Shown here: positions 1-11,209 of the stretch, piece by piece
How the letters are laid out: each line of letters opens with the position of its first letter
How positions within the stretch are numbered: position 1 is the stretch's first letter
NCBI GenBank assembly: GCA_017562135.1
Contig: QEYB01000279.1
Coordinates: forward strand, 1 to 18,195
Direction of reading: 5' to 3'
DNA length: 18,195 nucleotides
DNA from: Dipylidium caninum
Lineage: Eukaryota; Platyhelminthes; Cestoda; Cyclophyllidea; Dipylidiidae
Notes under the pieces: generated by a model
Database searches by the model: none
Seen by the model: only the letters and a program-made list of their open reading frames with translations
Told to the model about the DNA's origin: nothing
Translations under genes and position numbers: made by a program

Positions 1-2260
1 GAGAGAGACGAGGAACACAAAAGCCAGTCAACAACCCCGACCAACAACTACCCCGTTATCACAAACCAAATTTTTTGTATAGTTTGTCCCTTTTTGCTGA
101 TCCACCTAAAATCTGAATACTCGTTTCCACGGAATGATTTATTGTTGTTAACGGTTAAGCTCCCCGACCTGGCAATTTCATTCACTCACTGACCCCTGCG
201 TCCCAAATGTCTCAGACCCGACTTCCCTCACGTAGAAACCCACCCCATTCCGCTGGCAGCTGGGTTTGGGCTTAACTAAACATGCGTCGATCTACTAAGT
301 ATACAAAAGAGCGGAATAACCCGTTGTCGGGCGTCCTGAAGCATACTAAGACGACTCAATCAATAAGCCCGTTTTTCGCCGTTATTTCTTGCGTCCCTTG
401 ACCGCCTGCCCCGAAAAAGATACTTGTATCCCTCCAGTGACTAAGTCTATTTGATTTGTTTATCATCTTGGGAATTGAGATTAGCAACTAGTATTTTGTC
501 CCCAAGGAATAATTTAGACTGATAAGCCCGAGCATCACCTACGAGATTCCCCACACCGATGGATGATTAGTCTCTCTTTAGGCCCACGAAGCCATTGAAA
601 AGAGCGACATTCTTGTAGGTTGGTTGAGTTAGAGTTGATTGGCAGTTAAAACAGAACAGTCAGTTGCCTCGACTAGCCTGAACTCATCCAGGTTTCACCG
701 AAGTAGTAGCGATAACATAATTCTTTAATACTAGCCTCTGTAGTGAGAATGAGGTAAATAAGTTTCCTCAGTTTAATGTTGCCTGATTAAATTGACTTTT
801 TAGTAGTGACAGGCAGGTGCACTAAAAATCTTGGAGGCAAAAACGAAATCTAGAGTGTTGACAGAAATGCAACTGCGTTAGCTATATTTGTGAGGAATCG
901 GACGAAAAAAGACAGTCGAGCAATGAAACAATTTGCTTTAGCAGCGACGGTTTCCTCATAGAGACATCTACACCATCGTTTCAGCCCGACGTTCCAGAGG
1001 AACGGTTTGTACGCACACACGTTGAGAAGTCTCAAGAGGGTCTCTTTTTGCTCAGATCCTAACGGTGAATACGGTTGCACCACCAGACCCACGGGTTATC
1101 CGTTGATTGTGAGACGTCAGCAGTTCTTCCTCTAGTCTAACTGTTGCACCATATGTCACAATACGTTTCAGCGCTGATTCTGATAGGAATATTACTCGTG
1201 TTGCCAAGACAGCATTGTGAAGATGACGTGTAAGTACCACAGTCACTTCTCATCAAAGGAGAGATCAGCACCACGGGAGCTTTACCACTGCCAGCAGAGA
1301 CAGGTGGCGCCGGTGCAATCAACTTGAGACAGGTTCAATACCACAAGGAAATGTGTACGCTAGCTTGTTTCCACCTCATTCCTGAACCAACACAGTCTCA
1401 TGTTGGAGGACGTTAACGATCACCTTTAGAAATTCCGCTGGATGTTTACCTTGTGGGTTAGGAGTGAAAGGGTGGGAGAGAAGATGCATTTTGTCGAACA
1501 TGAGGGTTCAATCGCACGATCGACCCTGTCTAACTAGCTAACCGGTGAGCTTCAAGCAGTGTTAGTTTCATCATTTCTTGGGTATACATTATACGTACGT
1601 GAGGCAGCGCCGCTCACCGAAATATTTCTTTGTCCCACGATGATCAGCACACGATTGAATTATATGGGGAAGCAAGAAGAAGCCCACAAAACTCTCATTT
1701 GTACCTACCACCGTTTCCCAAACGCGAGGGCCAACTACTGGCACCGCCTCTCACGATGAAGGCAATGAGTTGTGGTTAGTCAGCGATAAGCTATTCTGTC
1801 AAAACTTTCCACCCATCTTTAACCATCGCTTTCTGGATGTCTCTCGATGCGGTAAGGCTACTGAAGTGTGACATCGCCTTAGTGCTGCCCTTATTCCGCT
1901 CACCGTAATAAATACTCGTTTTAGCCTCAGTTCTCTCTGGTGCGCCGCATCACCGAGAGAAATGGTCTTTTGTCGATTGCCTAAGTGGAAGCCTTAATTT
2001 CCGAAGACGATGACCTGTGTGCTCCAAGGCCTTCCGGAAGAACTCAAATACTCAACTCGGCCAAATGTGTCAGAATGAAGTAACTTTCAAAGCACTGTTT
2101 GTTAGAATGCAGAGTATGAGGAGGATGCAGGAAAGAACAGTTCCAACCTCTTATCGGCTGACAGGTCACAGCCCGTGAACTTCGGTGGAACGCTCGAGGA
2201 GTATTTAGCGACGTAGATGAATTGCAGTTATTCGGAAGACGAGTTACAGTGGATCTGCAC
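1..2260. other. No gene recognised
   Basis: This stretch contains only short open frames on both strands, the longest about 80 codons. None has a recognisable motif, a flanking splice-site pair that extends it, or a repeat relationship to the rest of the window. It reads as intergenic or intronic DNA. I saw no RNA gene or mobile-element ends in it. Confidence 0.5.
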
Positions 2261-2272
2261 TCCCACCGGGGC

Positions 2273-2510
2273 TATAAAAAGTCGAGGAAGGACGGGACGA
2301 GGGTGACTGTTTTAACAATTTGAAAGGGTAGTCCCTGGGCTAATTCGCTCGCCGCTGACGGTATATTCAATATAGGCCTGTCTCTCAACGAAAACAACCA
2401 CAGTCCCTAAGGAGAAATTCAAATAAACGAGTACTAGTCTTTCATCACATTCCAACGCGTTTCAACTGACCGACCAAAACGTATATAAGTCGAACTTCTG
2501 CGTATAAAAG
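2273..2510 (+). promoter_or_regulatory. Cluster of three TATA-like boxes
   Basis: TATAAAAA lies at 2273-2280 behind a G/C-rich flank (GGGGC), which resembles a classical RNA polymerase II core promoter. TATATAAG lies at 2482-2489 and TATAAAAG at 2503-2510. All read on the plus strand. No convincing downstream gene start was found, and AT-rich octamers of this kind also occur by chance, so this is a weak call. Confidence 0.15.
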
Positions 2511-3415
2511 AGGGTTTAAGCAGAAGCGAAACGCCTAAATAAATGGAATTTTTTTCCGTCGGACAACAGAAAGCCGTTCATGATGAAAATTATGTGGGCT
2601 TAATTCCCTCCACTTCCCCTGACAGATCTTCTTCCTCATCTAAACCAAACCGGAATTAAGTAGCGGATTAAAAAAATGGCAAATGCTGCTCATAAGCACT
2701 TTCACACTAGTTTGTTAATCGTTGAGTAGGGTTGATGTCATTCTAAATGGTGTCCTCTAATCTCGACAGAGTGGAAAGTTGCTCGCATTTAACTGCGGTT
2801 GGACGAAGTATACTTCGGTCGCGCACCTCATCAGTTGCCCATAGTGAAAAGACGATCTCACCGACTCTCCTTCCTTCTCCATGTAATACAAAATCCCGCG
2901 ACTTCTCCGCTACTGTTACTTCTTCTCTTTTAAATTTTCTTTGCTGTTTTTAAAGGCCATGTTTGCATTTCGTTTTCTACTTCACCTCACTTTTGACGTT
3001 AATTAAAATCAGAAGTATGCAAATGAGTGCGCGGGCTAACACTTAAGTAATGTGCGCTTGCAGCAACGGACTCTCGTTGACTCTTCCGTTCACGTTGGAC
3101 TGTTAAACCATCTAAGTTCGCATCGTTATCCAGAGGGTGTCATGGAATGGCGACACCCTTAAAGAGCGACTCGGGGAGACACTGACAATATCGTCGTTTC
3201 AACACGGAGTCATCTATCAACTGCTACTCACAATTTTTCCCTACACCTTCCTGGCATGGACTCCGCCTAAAGCGGTAACAATATTGAAGGTCGTGAGACA
3301 ATGAGACCGCAGCAAAAGTGCTCAACTTCGTCAGCCCCAACAGCCCACTCACTAAGTGATATAATGTGTAATTAACTTGCACCATTAAGCGTTCCGAATT
3401 AACCAACTTAGGAAT
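2511..3415. other. No gene recognised
   Basis: Only short open frames are present, up to 68 codons. A 14-bp perfect palindrome centred at 2810/2811 is the only local structure, and about one such palindrome is expected by chance in a window of this size. Confidence 0.45.
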
Positions 3416-4032
3416 TTAGCACTTGTTCTCCAACCTGACAAACTTATTCGTCTGTTTATGAACGATCGTAGGTTTAAGTTCGGCGATCTCCTCGGTCGAC
3501 CTGAGGCATTGGAGGTCTTTGCAGATGTACAGAAGTGGCGACTGAGTCTTGAAGTGAATCCGTCCTCTCCCCGTGACTATGACTAATCTGGTGCAGGCTC
3601 TTGGTTTGTTAATTCTCAAATGAATCCACGCTTTCGTTTCACTCATCGACTTTCTCTTATCATACATCACAAAAGGCCCCCAGCATGCAGCGTTACCAAA
3701 TTGCGGAGTTGGACCAACGTGGCGACTATCTACCACGTTGATTGGTTAGTTGGCATCGAGGCAGTGATAGTGGAGTGGAGACTGTGCAGCCAGTGATCTC
3801 TCTGCTTCCAGCTACTCTCCTTCAGCTGCCATAGCCGCACCATCAAAAACAAATTTAAGCATGATAGAACCGGTTGATAAGTGCCACTTACAGCGCTCGC
3901 TTGGTTGAACTGACGGAAGCCGCGTGACGAAGCCTTAAATAGACCCAAACGTCGATCAGCTTCATTCGACTGCAAATTAGGCTGCCAGAGAAGCCGTATT
4001 CGAGATTGCGGTGACTGGGGACCTGACGTCAT
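3416..4032 (-). other. Two abutting minus-strand open frames, coding status uncertain
   Basis: Two open frames of 100 and 106 codons (4032-3730 and 3736-3416) overlap by 7 nt in different frames. Together they leave the minus strand almost free of stops for about 600 nt with one frame change. This could be an old coding segment with a frameshift, two exons, or chance. I recognise no family or motif in either translation. The segment next to it (4057-4496, plus strand) also has two overlapping open frames of about 76 codons in different frames, so general stop-poverty here is a real alternative. Confidence 0.12.
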
Positions 4033-4204
4033 CTTTCAGTCATAATTCAGGCAATCTTGACCGAGAGAACGCAATACGCCGAATTGATGTATAAGTGGAA
4101 GGCGTCGTTCGTCCACATTCTCGTCACAGTCTTTCAGAGTAGGAAGTCTCGTCGTGACAGCGAAGTTAGCACCTCGGGTTCACGACTTCGTGGTCGGATG
4201 TGGA

Positions 4205-4231
4205 GGGGAGCGGATGCGATGACCGCTCCCC
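4205..4231. repeat. G/C-rich hairpin, 9-bp perfect stem
   Basis: GGGGAGCGG (4205-4213) is the exact inverse complement of CCGCTCCCC (4223-4231), with a 9-nt loop. It is stable on paper, but a hit of this size is not far from chance expectation, and nothing nearby assigns it a role. Confidence 0.3.
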
Positions 4232-4600
4232 ACAGTGGGTTTGACTTTAGGTGTGACTGCCAATGTCCAACCATGCAGTGCTACTGAAACTCTGTGTTGG
4301 TGGACATCTCGTCTTGTTCACTCTTATTGTGAAGGGTTCAAATAGGTATCTAAAGGCATCCTCCAGTATTCTGCATACAGCAAGTAGTGAGGCGTCAGCA
4401 GTCGAAAGGTATTTTTTAAATTTGCTAAATCCTCATCTCTCAGTTTATATCTTGATAGCTACAAGCGGGAGTAAAGACGTCTTTGTAGAGGTCTGACACA
4501 CAAGTTATGAAGGTGAATCCTTATACGAAAGTTCGTAGGACATGGGTTCGTCTTATTTTTGCTTACAAAGTGCGTATGCAAGACGGTCGAGAACTTGCAG

Positions 4601-4783
4601 GCGGTGCAGCCTCATGTGAGAATACCGACTCAGTCGCCTCTTTATCCTCCGAGATGATCAAGGCGATAGGTTTCTCTACCCTCCCTGATTCTGCCGCCGG
4701 TCGGGTTGTGGAGACGGGCGCCACGCCCATCTACGTCTACTTTGCGGCATTCATCACGTTTATTGTGACAGTACAGAACCCCG
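4601..4783 (+). CDS. Candidate internal exon with a hydrophobic segment
   Basis: An open frame from the ATG at 4507 runs through this stretch. A perfect donor, GGTAAGT, follows at 4784, which would leave a phase-1 exon end. The part from about 4690 to 4783 has strongly G/C-biased third codon positions (about 23 of 30 codons), unlike the surroundings. It encodes a run of about 15 hydrophobic and aromatic residues (IYVYFAAFITFIVTV) that could be a transmembrane segment. The left edge is a guess: CAG at 4598-4600 is one possible acceptor, but the pyrimidine tract before it is poor. I do not recognise a family. The frame stays open past the donor to a stop at 4854, so an unspliced reading is also possible. 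Confidence 0.28.
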
Positions 4784-4854
4784 GTAAGTCTGTTGCCGGT
4801 GGTCTTTTCAGCAATGTGTACTTTTGGCTGGTGGTTGCGCAGGTGCTATGTTGA

Positions 4855-6637
4855 TAGGCACCTACTTTTCGAGGTTGTGTGAAATGGGCGCTTAGTTGCC
4901 ATGTGGACGAAAGGCTTGTCAGTACCTTTAGACATTACTTCCGTTTAAGACTTTCTATTCCACAGGGCTTCTGTGCGAAGCGAGAGACCCCGAGTTTCCC
5001 GAGTAAATCAGAAGAAGCGCCATACAAATCCCTGCATGCAGATCACCACAGCAGTCTGCTACGCTCTCCACAGTTTCCCAGCAGTAAGGGGTCCAGTTTG
5101 TAGAAGGAACGTTCCTGAGGAACTCAAGGCTGCCTAAACACCACACGTCGGGCCCCTTGAAGGCGGGTCTGCAGAAGACCTGCAACATGGTTGTGCCTCT
5201 GGTTTGATTTGGCGGAATGAAATGAGAGACTGACCGGCATGTGCTCACTCACCCCACTTGTGGGGCTAATATCCTCCCTTCTTATTATTTGAAAGAAAGT
5301 TTTTCACAAGGAAGCGTGTGGGCCAAAAACTGTCCACATCTAATAGAGCCAGGCCAAAGCCAAGAAAGAGGAATTCAAGGAGGGCAAAAGTAAAGCATAT
5401 GTGGAATCATGGTGCAATTACTCATTGCATCAAATAAGCCACTTAAAGTCTTTTAGGAAATAAAACTTTAGACACGCCAGCAGCCCATTTTAGTGCTTTA
5501 GTGGACGGGTGCTCCGGTTCACTATGACGTGAAGCGCCTCGTCGAGGGTGTGAAAGTCCTCTTTCGAGTAAAGATTGTCCACATTAAATAAAGAACGCTT
5601 CCTACAAAAGGATATATTCCATTACGGAATCCGACTATTGGGTCTTCGTACACGTTTTGCATTTCGTCATAAAAATCGTTTTTGCCCAACATAGATATCA
5701 TAGGGTACCTTGTGTAGCAATTTTGCTTCCTTTCTATGGAGCAAAAAATTGTTCCAAAAGATCGGGCAAAAAGGCCTGGAGTAGTACTTTACCAACACAA
5801 ACTGACCTAATTGGTTCTCGGTTGTCTACAATGAATTGACAACCGTCCGATTAATGAGCTTAGACGAAAATGAGTATGAGTAAACTCACTATACAACATA
5901 TTTTGCTCTTTCACATAACCTTCCGTTACGGTCTCACGCAGAATTACGTGTCAGCTACAGAAGTGGTGAGGATTTACCATCAAAAAGCATGCTTGATAAA
6001 TACTAAGTAACACTCTCACTAAAATATTGCCTTTGGAGAGTGCGAATATCGCAGCCTCGGTCGCTCAATGGCATCCCCAACCGATCAATTCACAACAATC
6101 CAATGAACTACCACTTCTGATCCACTAAAACTATCGCAAAATATCTCCCTTTCTCGTCACTTTCATTTACCTTTCTGCAATAGGCAAATAGAGGCAATGG
6201 GCCCACTGCGGGTAACTGGCCTTGAGGGCTTGAGAACGAGTAAGGTTGAGGAGAATGGGACGAGAGTGGGGCTGAAAGGCACTTTTGCGAGGGAGAGAGG
6301 CAAGAGAGGAGAGGGAGGGTAAAGGTGTGTGAAACGATGGTAAGCGATGGCGGCAGAGGAGTCGGACTGATGTTAAATAGAGCATAAAACGATGGCAAAA
6401 TTATGATTAGCTGGAGTGAAAATCAGCTCCCGTTTGCCTGCTACTTCTGTTAACATGTCTGTATGCCATTTCGCTGACGCTTCCGGGCCTCGCCTTCAAG
6501 TCTTCTGCGCTCTCTACTGACACACGAAAGTTGAGCGGGTGGCGGATGGCAGAGAGCATGATCCACTTGAAATACCCGGGTGCGAAGCCGAAGGTAGAGT
6601 TTCCTCAGGCCTAACGGTCACTGTGTGCTTCAGCAGG
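4855..6637. other. No gene recognised
   Basis: Short open frames of up to about 97 codons occur on both strands without motifs. A 12-bp palindrome (AGGAACGTTCCT, 5105-5116) and an A/T-rich hairpin with unequal arms (5718-5727 with 5740-5751) are within chance expectation. The stretch 6240-6340 is purine-rich on the plus strand, which explains the serine- and proline-rich antisense frames there. Confidence 0.45.
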
Positions 6638-7357
6638 TCATCTAAAGCAGAATGACATTGTTGACACCCTTTGACAAACGTCAATGGGCGAATACGGTGA
6701 AAGTGGGATTGAAATAATTTTGTGCACCCCGAGAACCGAGATAGTGAAAATGGGTGGTGTAACACGACAGCGTCCACAATAGTCACACACTTCGACCATA
6801 AAAGCTAAGGCCGCATGCTGAACTTCACTTGTTACTCTTCTTAGCGTAAAGGTGGAGCGTGGAGTAGAGAAGAGGAATGGAGCGGAGGCAACCTCGAGCT
6901 GGCGATCGCTCGTGTTCACTGAGAAATTTGTCATACGTACAAAGGAGTGACTGACGATATCAGACCATATGGATGTCGAGGGTGAAATGAGTTGCGGTAT
7001 TTCATATCGCCTTGGGATGTCGGTGTCGAGTTTTCTCCCGCGTTTCTCAAGCTCAAGGCCACATGAGAAACGAAGTTTTCTTCCTAAAAAAGGTACCATC
7101 ATCTGTACATATGCACAGTGGGCTATTTGCACGCCACAGTCTTCCAAGTCTAAATGAAGGCAATGTGCTCTGTGGAGCAATTTGGCAGCCACGCTGAGAC
7201 AACCTACTTCAAAAGGCGTATTGTGCCGAGAATGTGGCCGAATCCCGTCTCTCTGCCAACACTGAAACGTGTTAGTCCCTGGTCTCCACTCCTGCCCATG
7301 TAGTGAGTGGCAAGCGGAGTTGTAATCGAGAAGATCCCAGCCTTGAATGAAACACAT
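6638..7357 (-). CDS. Unidentified open frame, 239 codons from first ATG
   Basis: This is the longest stop-free run in the window that is not simple sequence. It is counted here from the first ATG at 7357; a GTG lies six codons further upstream at 7375. The stop codon is at 6638-6640. The translation has scattered Cys and His residues, including a C-x-x-C-x-x-x-C cluster about 60 residues from the C-terminus (VCDYCGRC). It has no signal peptide, membrane segment or motif I recognise. Codon choice looks close to random, with no third-position bias. A stop-free run of this length is unusual by chance, so it may be a relic of coding sequence or part of a gene, but no splice sites or repeat relatives support it. 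Confidence 0.2.
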   Translation of the reverse strand: MCFIQGWDLLDYNSACHSLHGQEWRPGTNTFQCWQRDGIRPHSRHNTPFEVGCLSVAAKLLHRAHCLHLDLEDCGVQIAHCAYVQMMVPFLGRKLRFSCGLELEKRGRKLDTDIPRRYEIPQLISPSTSIWSDIVSHSFVRMTNFSVNTSDRQLEVASAPFLFSTPRSTFTLRRVTSEVQHAALAFMVEVCDYCGRCRVTPPIFTISVLGVHKIISIPLSPYSPIDVCQRVSTMSFCFR

Positions 7358-7375
7358 CGACTGATTTCCAGTCAC

Positions 7376-8320
7376 AGTTGACTAGTGATCTCGTCAAGGA
7401 CTAGACCGATGTAAAATGATGATTGGTCCCCACCCTTTGCACGATCAGTGCCGCTCCTCTGAGCAATCTGAGTTGCAGTCCAAAGAAGGTGACCGACTTT
7501 TGGACTTATTTAAGGCCCCGTAAGGAGGCTATCCTCCTATCGAACCGGGAGGGCACTGCAGGCGGCATTTTTCCTTTCGCCGTATCCTATTGCAATCCGT
7601 GCTTGATATTGCGAAAATGCTGGCTAAAGAGAAGCCATTAGAAGCAGAGAGATGATCATCTGTGCTATCTCCCGTTCACTCTCGCTGCTTCGACGCAGCA
7701 GTGGCGATTTCTCTCTGCATGAGAGGGAATCTCTGTCTTCTCAAAAAAATACAACAATTGTACGCCAAAATAAACCATTCGGGAAGGTGGCCTAGAAGAA
7801 TAAACCATGCGGGTTAGTGTAAGCTTTCATTCAGTAATTCGTACAAGGAGTGTGCCTTCGCAGTTGTCTGCACCACATCGAGTCACGGTAAGTGACACAC
7901 ACATCCCAGAGATTGCAAGGAAATCATCGTCTAGCCTGGCATTGCTTTTGCGAATGTTAAATTTGCCTCTTTTCAATCTAGAGATCTTTTTGGTCCTCAG
8001 TTAAATGCTTATTAGGCGATTCTTAATTTTCGCTCGTGAACAGACATTGGAAAGATTTTGTTTACACGAATGGCGACACGGGAAATACCACAAGCTCTCT
8101 CATTTGATATCAAAATAGAAACAAAAATTTAGACTGTAGTCAAAACTTGAGGGAAAAAAGACATGTCTAGTGCCATATTGGTTGCACGTGCGAAAGAATT
8201 ACCTAAAGTATTTGCCATGTAACGTGGCGTTTTGCAATTAAGAGATTAGGAATATGGCAAATGAAGTATAGTGAAACTGAAGATTGTCATTGGCAGTCTA
8301 AACCTGAAAACAACGATTTG
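7376..8320. other. No gene recognised
   Basis: Two plus-strand open frames of 65-72 codons are present, without motifs. The stretch ends where the pyrimidine-rich dispersed repeat begins. A short direct repeat at 7769-7813 is listed separately. Confidence 0.4.
7769..7813 (+). repeat. 15-bp direct repeat at 30-bp spacing
   Basis: AATAAACCATTCGGG (7769-7783) recurs as AATAAACCATGCGGG (7799-7813) with one mismatch. Each copy contains an AATAAA hexamer, but no gene end was identified upstream, so a polyadenylation role is not supported. Confidence 0.5.
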
Positions 8321-10100
8321 TCAACGGTGTTACCCGCCTCCCCACTGCTAATCACTTCTATCTCCCACAATCTTGTTTGATACTGCTTCTCCCTCAACCT
8401 TCTTCAACACCATGTCAATTCTTCCAAATCCTTATTGTACAAAATGCATTGCCTACACTGTTACCCGCCTCTCCCCTATTTGCCTCAATTTCTCACTATT
8501 TTAATACCACCTTCCCTCCGTCCTTCAACAAGAGGCATTGTCTTTTATCCATTCTATGCCGACTCTCTCCCAATTACCACCTATTACTTGTGACAAGGGT
8601 TTGCGCACGCTGACACCCACATCTGCAGTATTCCATTAAACCTCCTTTATTGCATTTTAACACTGCCTCCTTCACTTACTCCGCCCTTATGCCCTTCCGC
8701 AAATCTCGACATTCCCACTTCTCCACACTATACCCTTCATTCAAAGCCTCAAACGCCAACATTTCCTTCTTCTATTTGTCATCATACTTGTGTCCTTTGA
8801 TGCACATCAATCAATCATTGCACACGTCCAACAAGCAGTCTATAAGCCATCCAGTCTGCCATATTTACAAAACGTGAGCTCATTAACAGTGACAGGACAA
8901 ACTTTGTCAACACTAAATACGTCCAACTCATATTCATGTCTTCAGACTGCAAGCACTTTAATCCAAGTGACATGGGGGAAAGGAAAAAAGTATCAAGTGA
9001 ATGGGCCAATTTCCTCTTTCGGCTGTCTGTTCTATCCCGATGAAAGAAGAGAAGATAGGGATGCATCGCTAAAAGGCTTCAATTGGATCTACACGCAGAC
9101 GGGGAGAAAACAGACTTCACAAAACTTTACCCACCATCTCCTGTTACAATTTCGATCAATTAGTCTCAAGGTTCAGAGAGGTTCATGGTAGCATCTACGT
9201 CATATGTGATTCGGTCTGGCGACTCTTTATCAAGTAGAAGAATGCCATTTTTTGATTGTACTAAATCGCCTGAGATGTCGAATATTTAAATGCCTGATGA
9301 AGAGTGCATTCTTCTCTACGATGCCATCCACAAGTTAAATATTCACTTTAACTATGCCATTTTAACCAGACATTCACTTCAACAGACAAAAGTCCAGTTC
9401 AACACTTCTACTTCACGAGACCTGTGCTCCCGTCCAGTCAATACCAATTCCCATAATTCCCAACACTTCGCTCACGCTGCTACCTCACTGCCTGCCTGCC
9501 TCTCCTCCTCTCAACTAATCTCTTCTACCTCCAACATTCTCATTTAATATTGCTTCCCTCCCTCCCTCTTTCACTTCACCCTTCTTCAACGCCTGTCATC
9601 ATCTCTCCCCCAATATATAACAAATAACTCCACATGATATGCGCACATACATCACACCTAGGTGAATAGTGAGAATTCCCACATTCTCAATGAAGCCACT
9701 ACCAGATCACAAATGTCCACATAAGTAGAGCAATGGTATAACGCCCACGCCCAATATGCGAAACGCAAAGCCAATAAATCCACCTACTTGCCTTATAATT
9801 CCTCCTCACAAAACACTCTACACTAGACCCAAAGGAACATCAAGTCCACATACTAAGAAGAACAACCTTTTACACAAGAGAGTATGCAAGTAGCCAATTA
9901 CGACTATTACATGCACACAGCCGAATGCCTTTAAAACACAATGATCCCACCATTGATCTCCCACTCTCAGTTCCTTCACTGCCTTCGCGCACTCATGCAA
10001 ATCGCATAGGCACGCGCCAGGGTCCGTTGAGAGCTAAGAGAATTATTTCAGAAAAATATGTGCTACCTGGGATACTGTGTCTTCCCCGCTAGTCGCCGTT
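8321..10100 (+). repeat. Dispersed pyrimidine-rich repeat, copy A
   Basis: This segment aligns along most of its length with 16590-18195 in the same orientation, at an offset of about 8.12 kb. For example, TCGGTCTGGCGACTC occurs at 9211 and at 17335. The best-conserved blocks are 8990-9130, 9185-9500 and 9580-9780. The last block includes CCTAGGTGAATAGT and CCAGATCACAAATGTCCACA. By eye, identity in these blocks is roughly 75-85 percent. Copy A has about 65-85 bp near 9501-9585 that copy B lacks. The left edge is indistinct. An internal period of about 131 bp is visible at the left end: GTTACCCGCCTC at 8329 and again at 8460. Open frames inside do not show an excess of synonymous changes between copies, so the repeat looks non-coding. 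Confidence 0.8.
9299..9314 (+). repeat. Small hairpin inside repeat copy A
   Basis: GAAGA (9299-9303) pairs with TCTTC (9310-9314) around a 6-nt loop. The aligned site in copy B (17427-17446) forms a longer 8-bp stem with different bases in both arms. Confidence 0.3.
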
Positions 10101-10454
10101 TAGAACAATTTTCTCGTTTGTCCTGCTTTCAAGGTACAAAACCCCAGTAAAGTGATTTATGCAATTGGCAGACTATTAAAATATGCGCTGCGGACACTCA
10201 TAGTGGGAGGAAATCTTTTGCTCACATTTATAACATCCAACAACTTCGTTACTTCAGTCGGACAAGTTAAATGTCCCTTATACCTCAATGTACTTGACGC
10301 GATGGCAAGTGTAGATGCTGGGATGTTGCATCTGGAATTGAATAAGAGAAATCACGGAGGAATATGTTCACATTGAGTAGAAAGCGGGAAATGGGGTTGA
10401 GGAGCGTCTCGTGAATGCAATAATTTGAGCGAAGGCTGGTGTGGCTGTATGTCA
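10100..10454. other. No gene recognised; unique spacer
   Basis: A 74-codon plus-strand open frame starts in this spacer without motif or splice support. The stretch separates the two repeat families. Confidence 0.35.
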
Positions 10455-10750
10455 TGAATTCGGTGAAATAGCCGAAAGCAGTGTGTGATCGAGCTAAGCA
10501 GGGGGAGTTTGCAAGCAATCGCATTGCCAAATTTGTATTCGAGTTGGAGAAAGGGGGATGCAAGAACAAGGGCGTGTCGATGACAGCCAGTGATGTTGAA
10601 GGAAATTTGACTCGGTCCCAAATACAGAGTGAGGGGCATTTCCTTCTTTCTTTGACTATTAGTGTGTGCTATGAATGACCGTGTATTTGGCCTATGACGG
10701 TCTCCTTGATTGGATTAAAATACCACTCCCATTAACTGGTAGTTTGACGT
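10455..10750 (+). repeat. Inverted dispersed repeat, copy 1
   Basis: This segment matches the reverse complement of 13274-13712. Anchor blocks are GCTATGAATGACC...GTATTTGGCCTATGACGG at about 10668-10700, against the minus-strand GCTTTGAATGACC...GTCTTTGGCCTATGATGG, and the block around 10490-10560 (ATCGAGCTA..., CGAGTTGGA). By eye, identity is about 65-75 percent outside gaps. Similarity ends near 10750 and near 10455. Both copies can be read as A-(M/L)-N-D-x-V-F-G-L followed by TGA, so the repeat may contain the decayed 3' end of an old reading frame. Upstream frames are broken in copy 1. Confidence 0.7.
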
Positions 10751-11209
10751 TCGCGAAAGAAATCGCTCGAGGTTGCGGCAATTTGGAGTAATTTTCCATG
10801 TGAGACCTACAATGAACAACGTCGGCCTGAGAGAGAGTTGACGTATTATTGTTGGATGGTCTTTCCGAGGCGAAACAAACTCCACTTGATTAGACCTTCC
10901 CGTTCTCCATACGATGTCTGTCGGTCAAGCAGTCGGACTGCAATTTTCTTGTCCTTTCTCAGGCGTCGGTTCTGCGGCGATGAGAACGGTGGTCGTGGCA
11001 TTTACATGCAAGTGGTCTCTCTGCCTCTAAGTAAACTTTCTGCTGCTTGCCTACACTACGCAGCAGGCTACTGACAAGTTGCAATTAGCCTTTTCATGTT
11101 TCTCCCACTAGCAGCAAAAGAAGATGGCAGTCAGGAAAGAGAGGAAGGAGAGAGACATAGAGGAAAAAGTCTGCAATAAGGCGTGTATATACAGGATTCA
11201 TCACAGTAG
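10751..11209. other. No gene recognised
   Basis: Only one plus-strand open frame of 78 codons is present (10838-11074), with no motif. Purine-rich sequence (GGAAAGAGAGGAAGGAGAG) lies around 11135-11165. Confidence 0.35.

Noticed and set aside
2804..2817. 14-bp perfect palindrome CGAAGTATACTTCG as an operator-like site
   Set aside because: About one perfect palindrome of this length is expected by chance in a window this size, and nothing nearby supports a regulatory role.
8790..9191. 133-codon plus-strand frame with PDERR...DASLxGFN conserved in copy B
   Set aside because: Similarity to copy B is at DNA level with mostly replacement differences, the copy B frame has stops, and the frame begins with GTG. 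It is better explained as a non-coding repeat.
10285..10639. Two minus-strand frames of about 95 codons aligning with a plus-strand frame at 13536-13751
   Set aside because: The match reflects the inverted repeat. Codon differences are mostly non-synonymous and the two minus-strand frames overlap each other.
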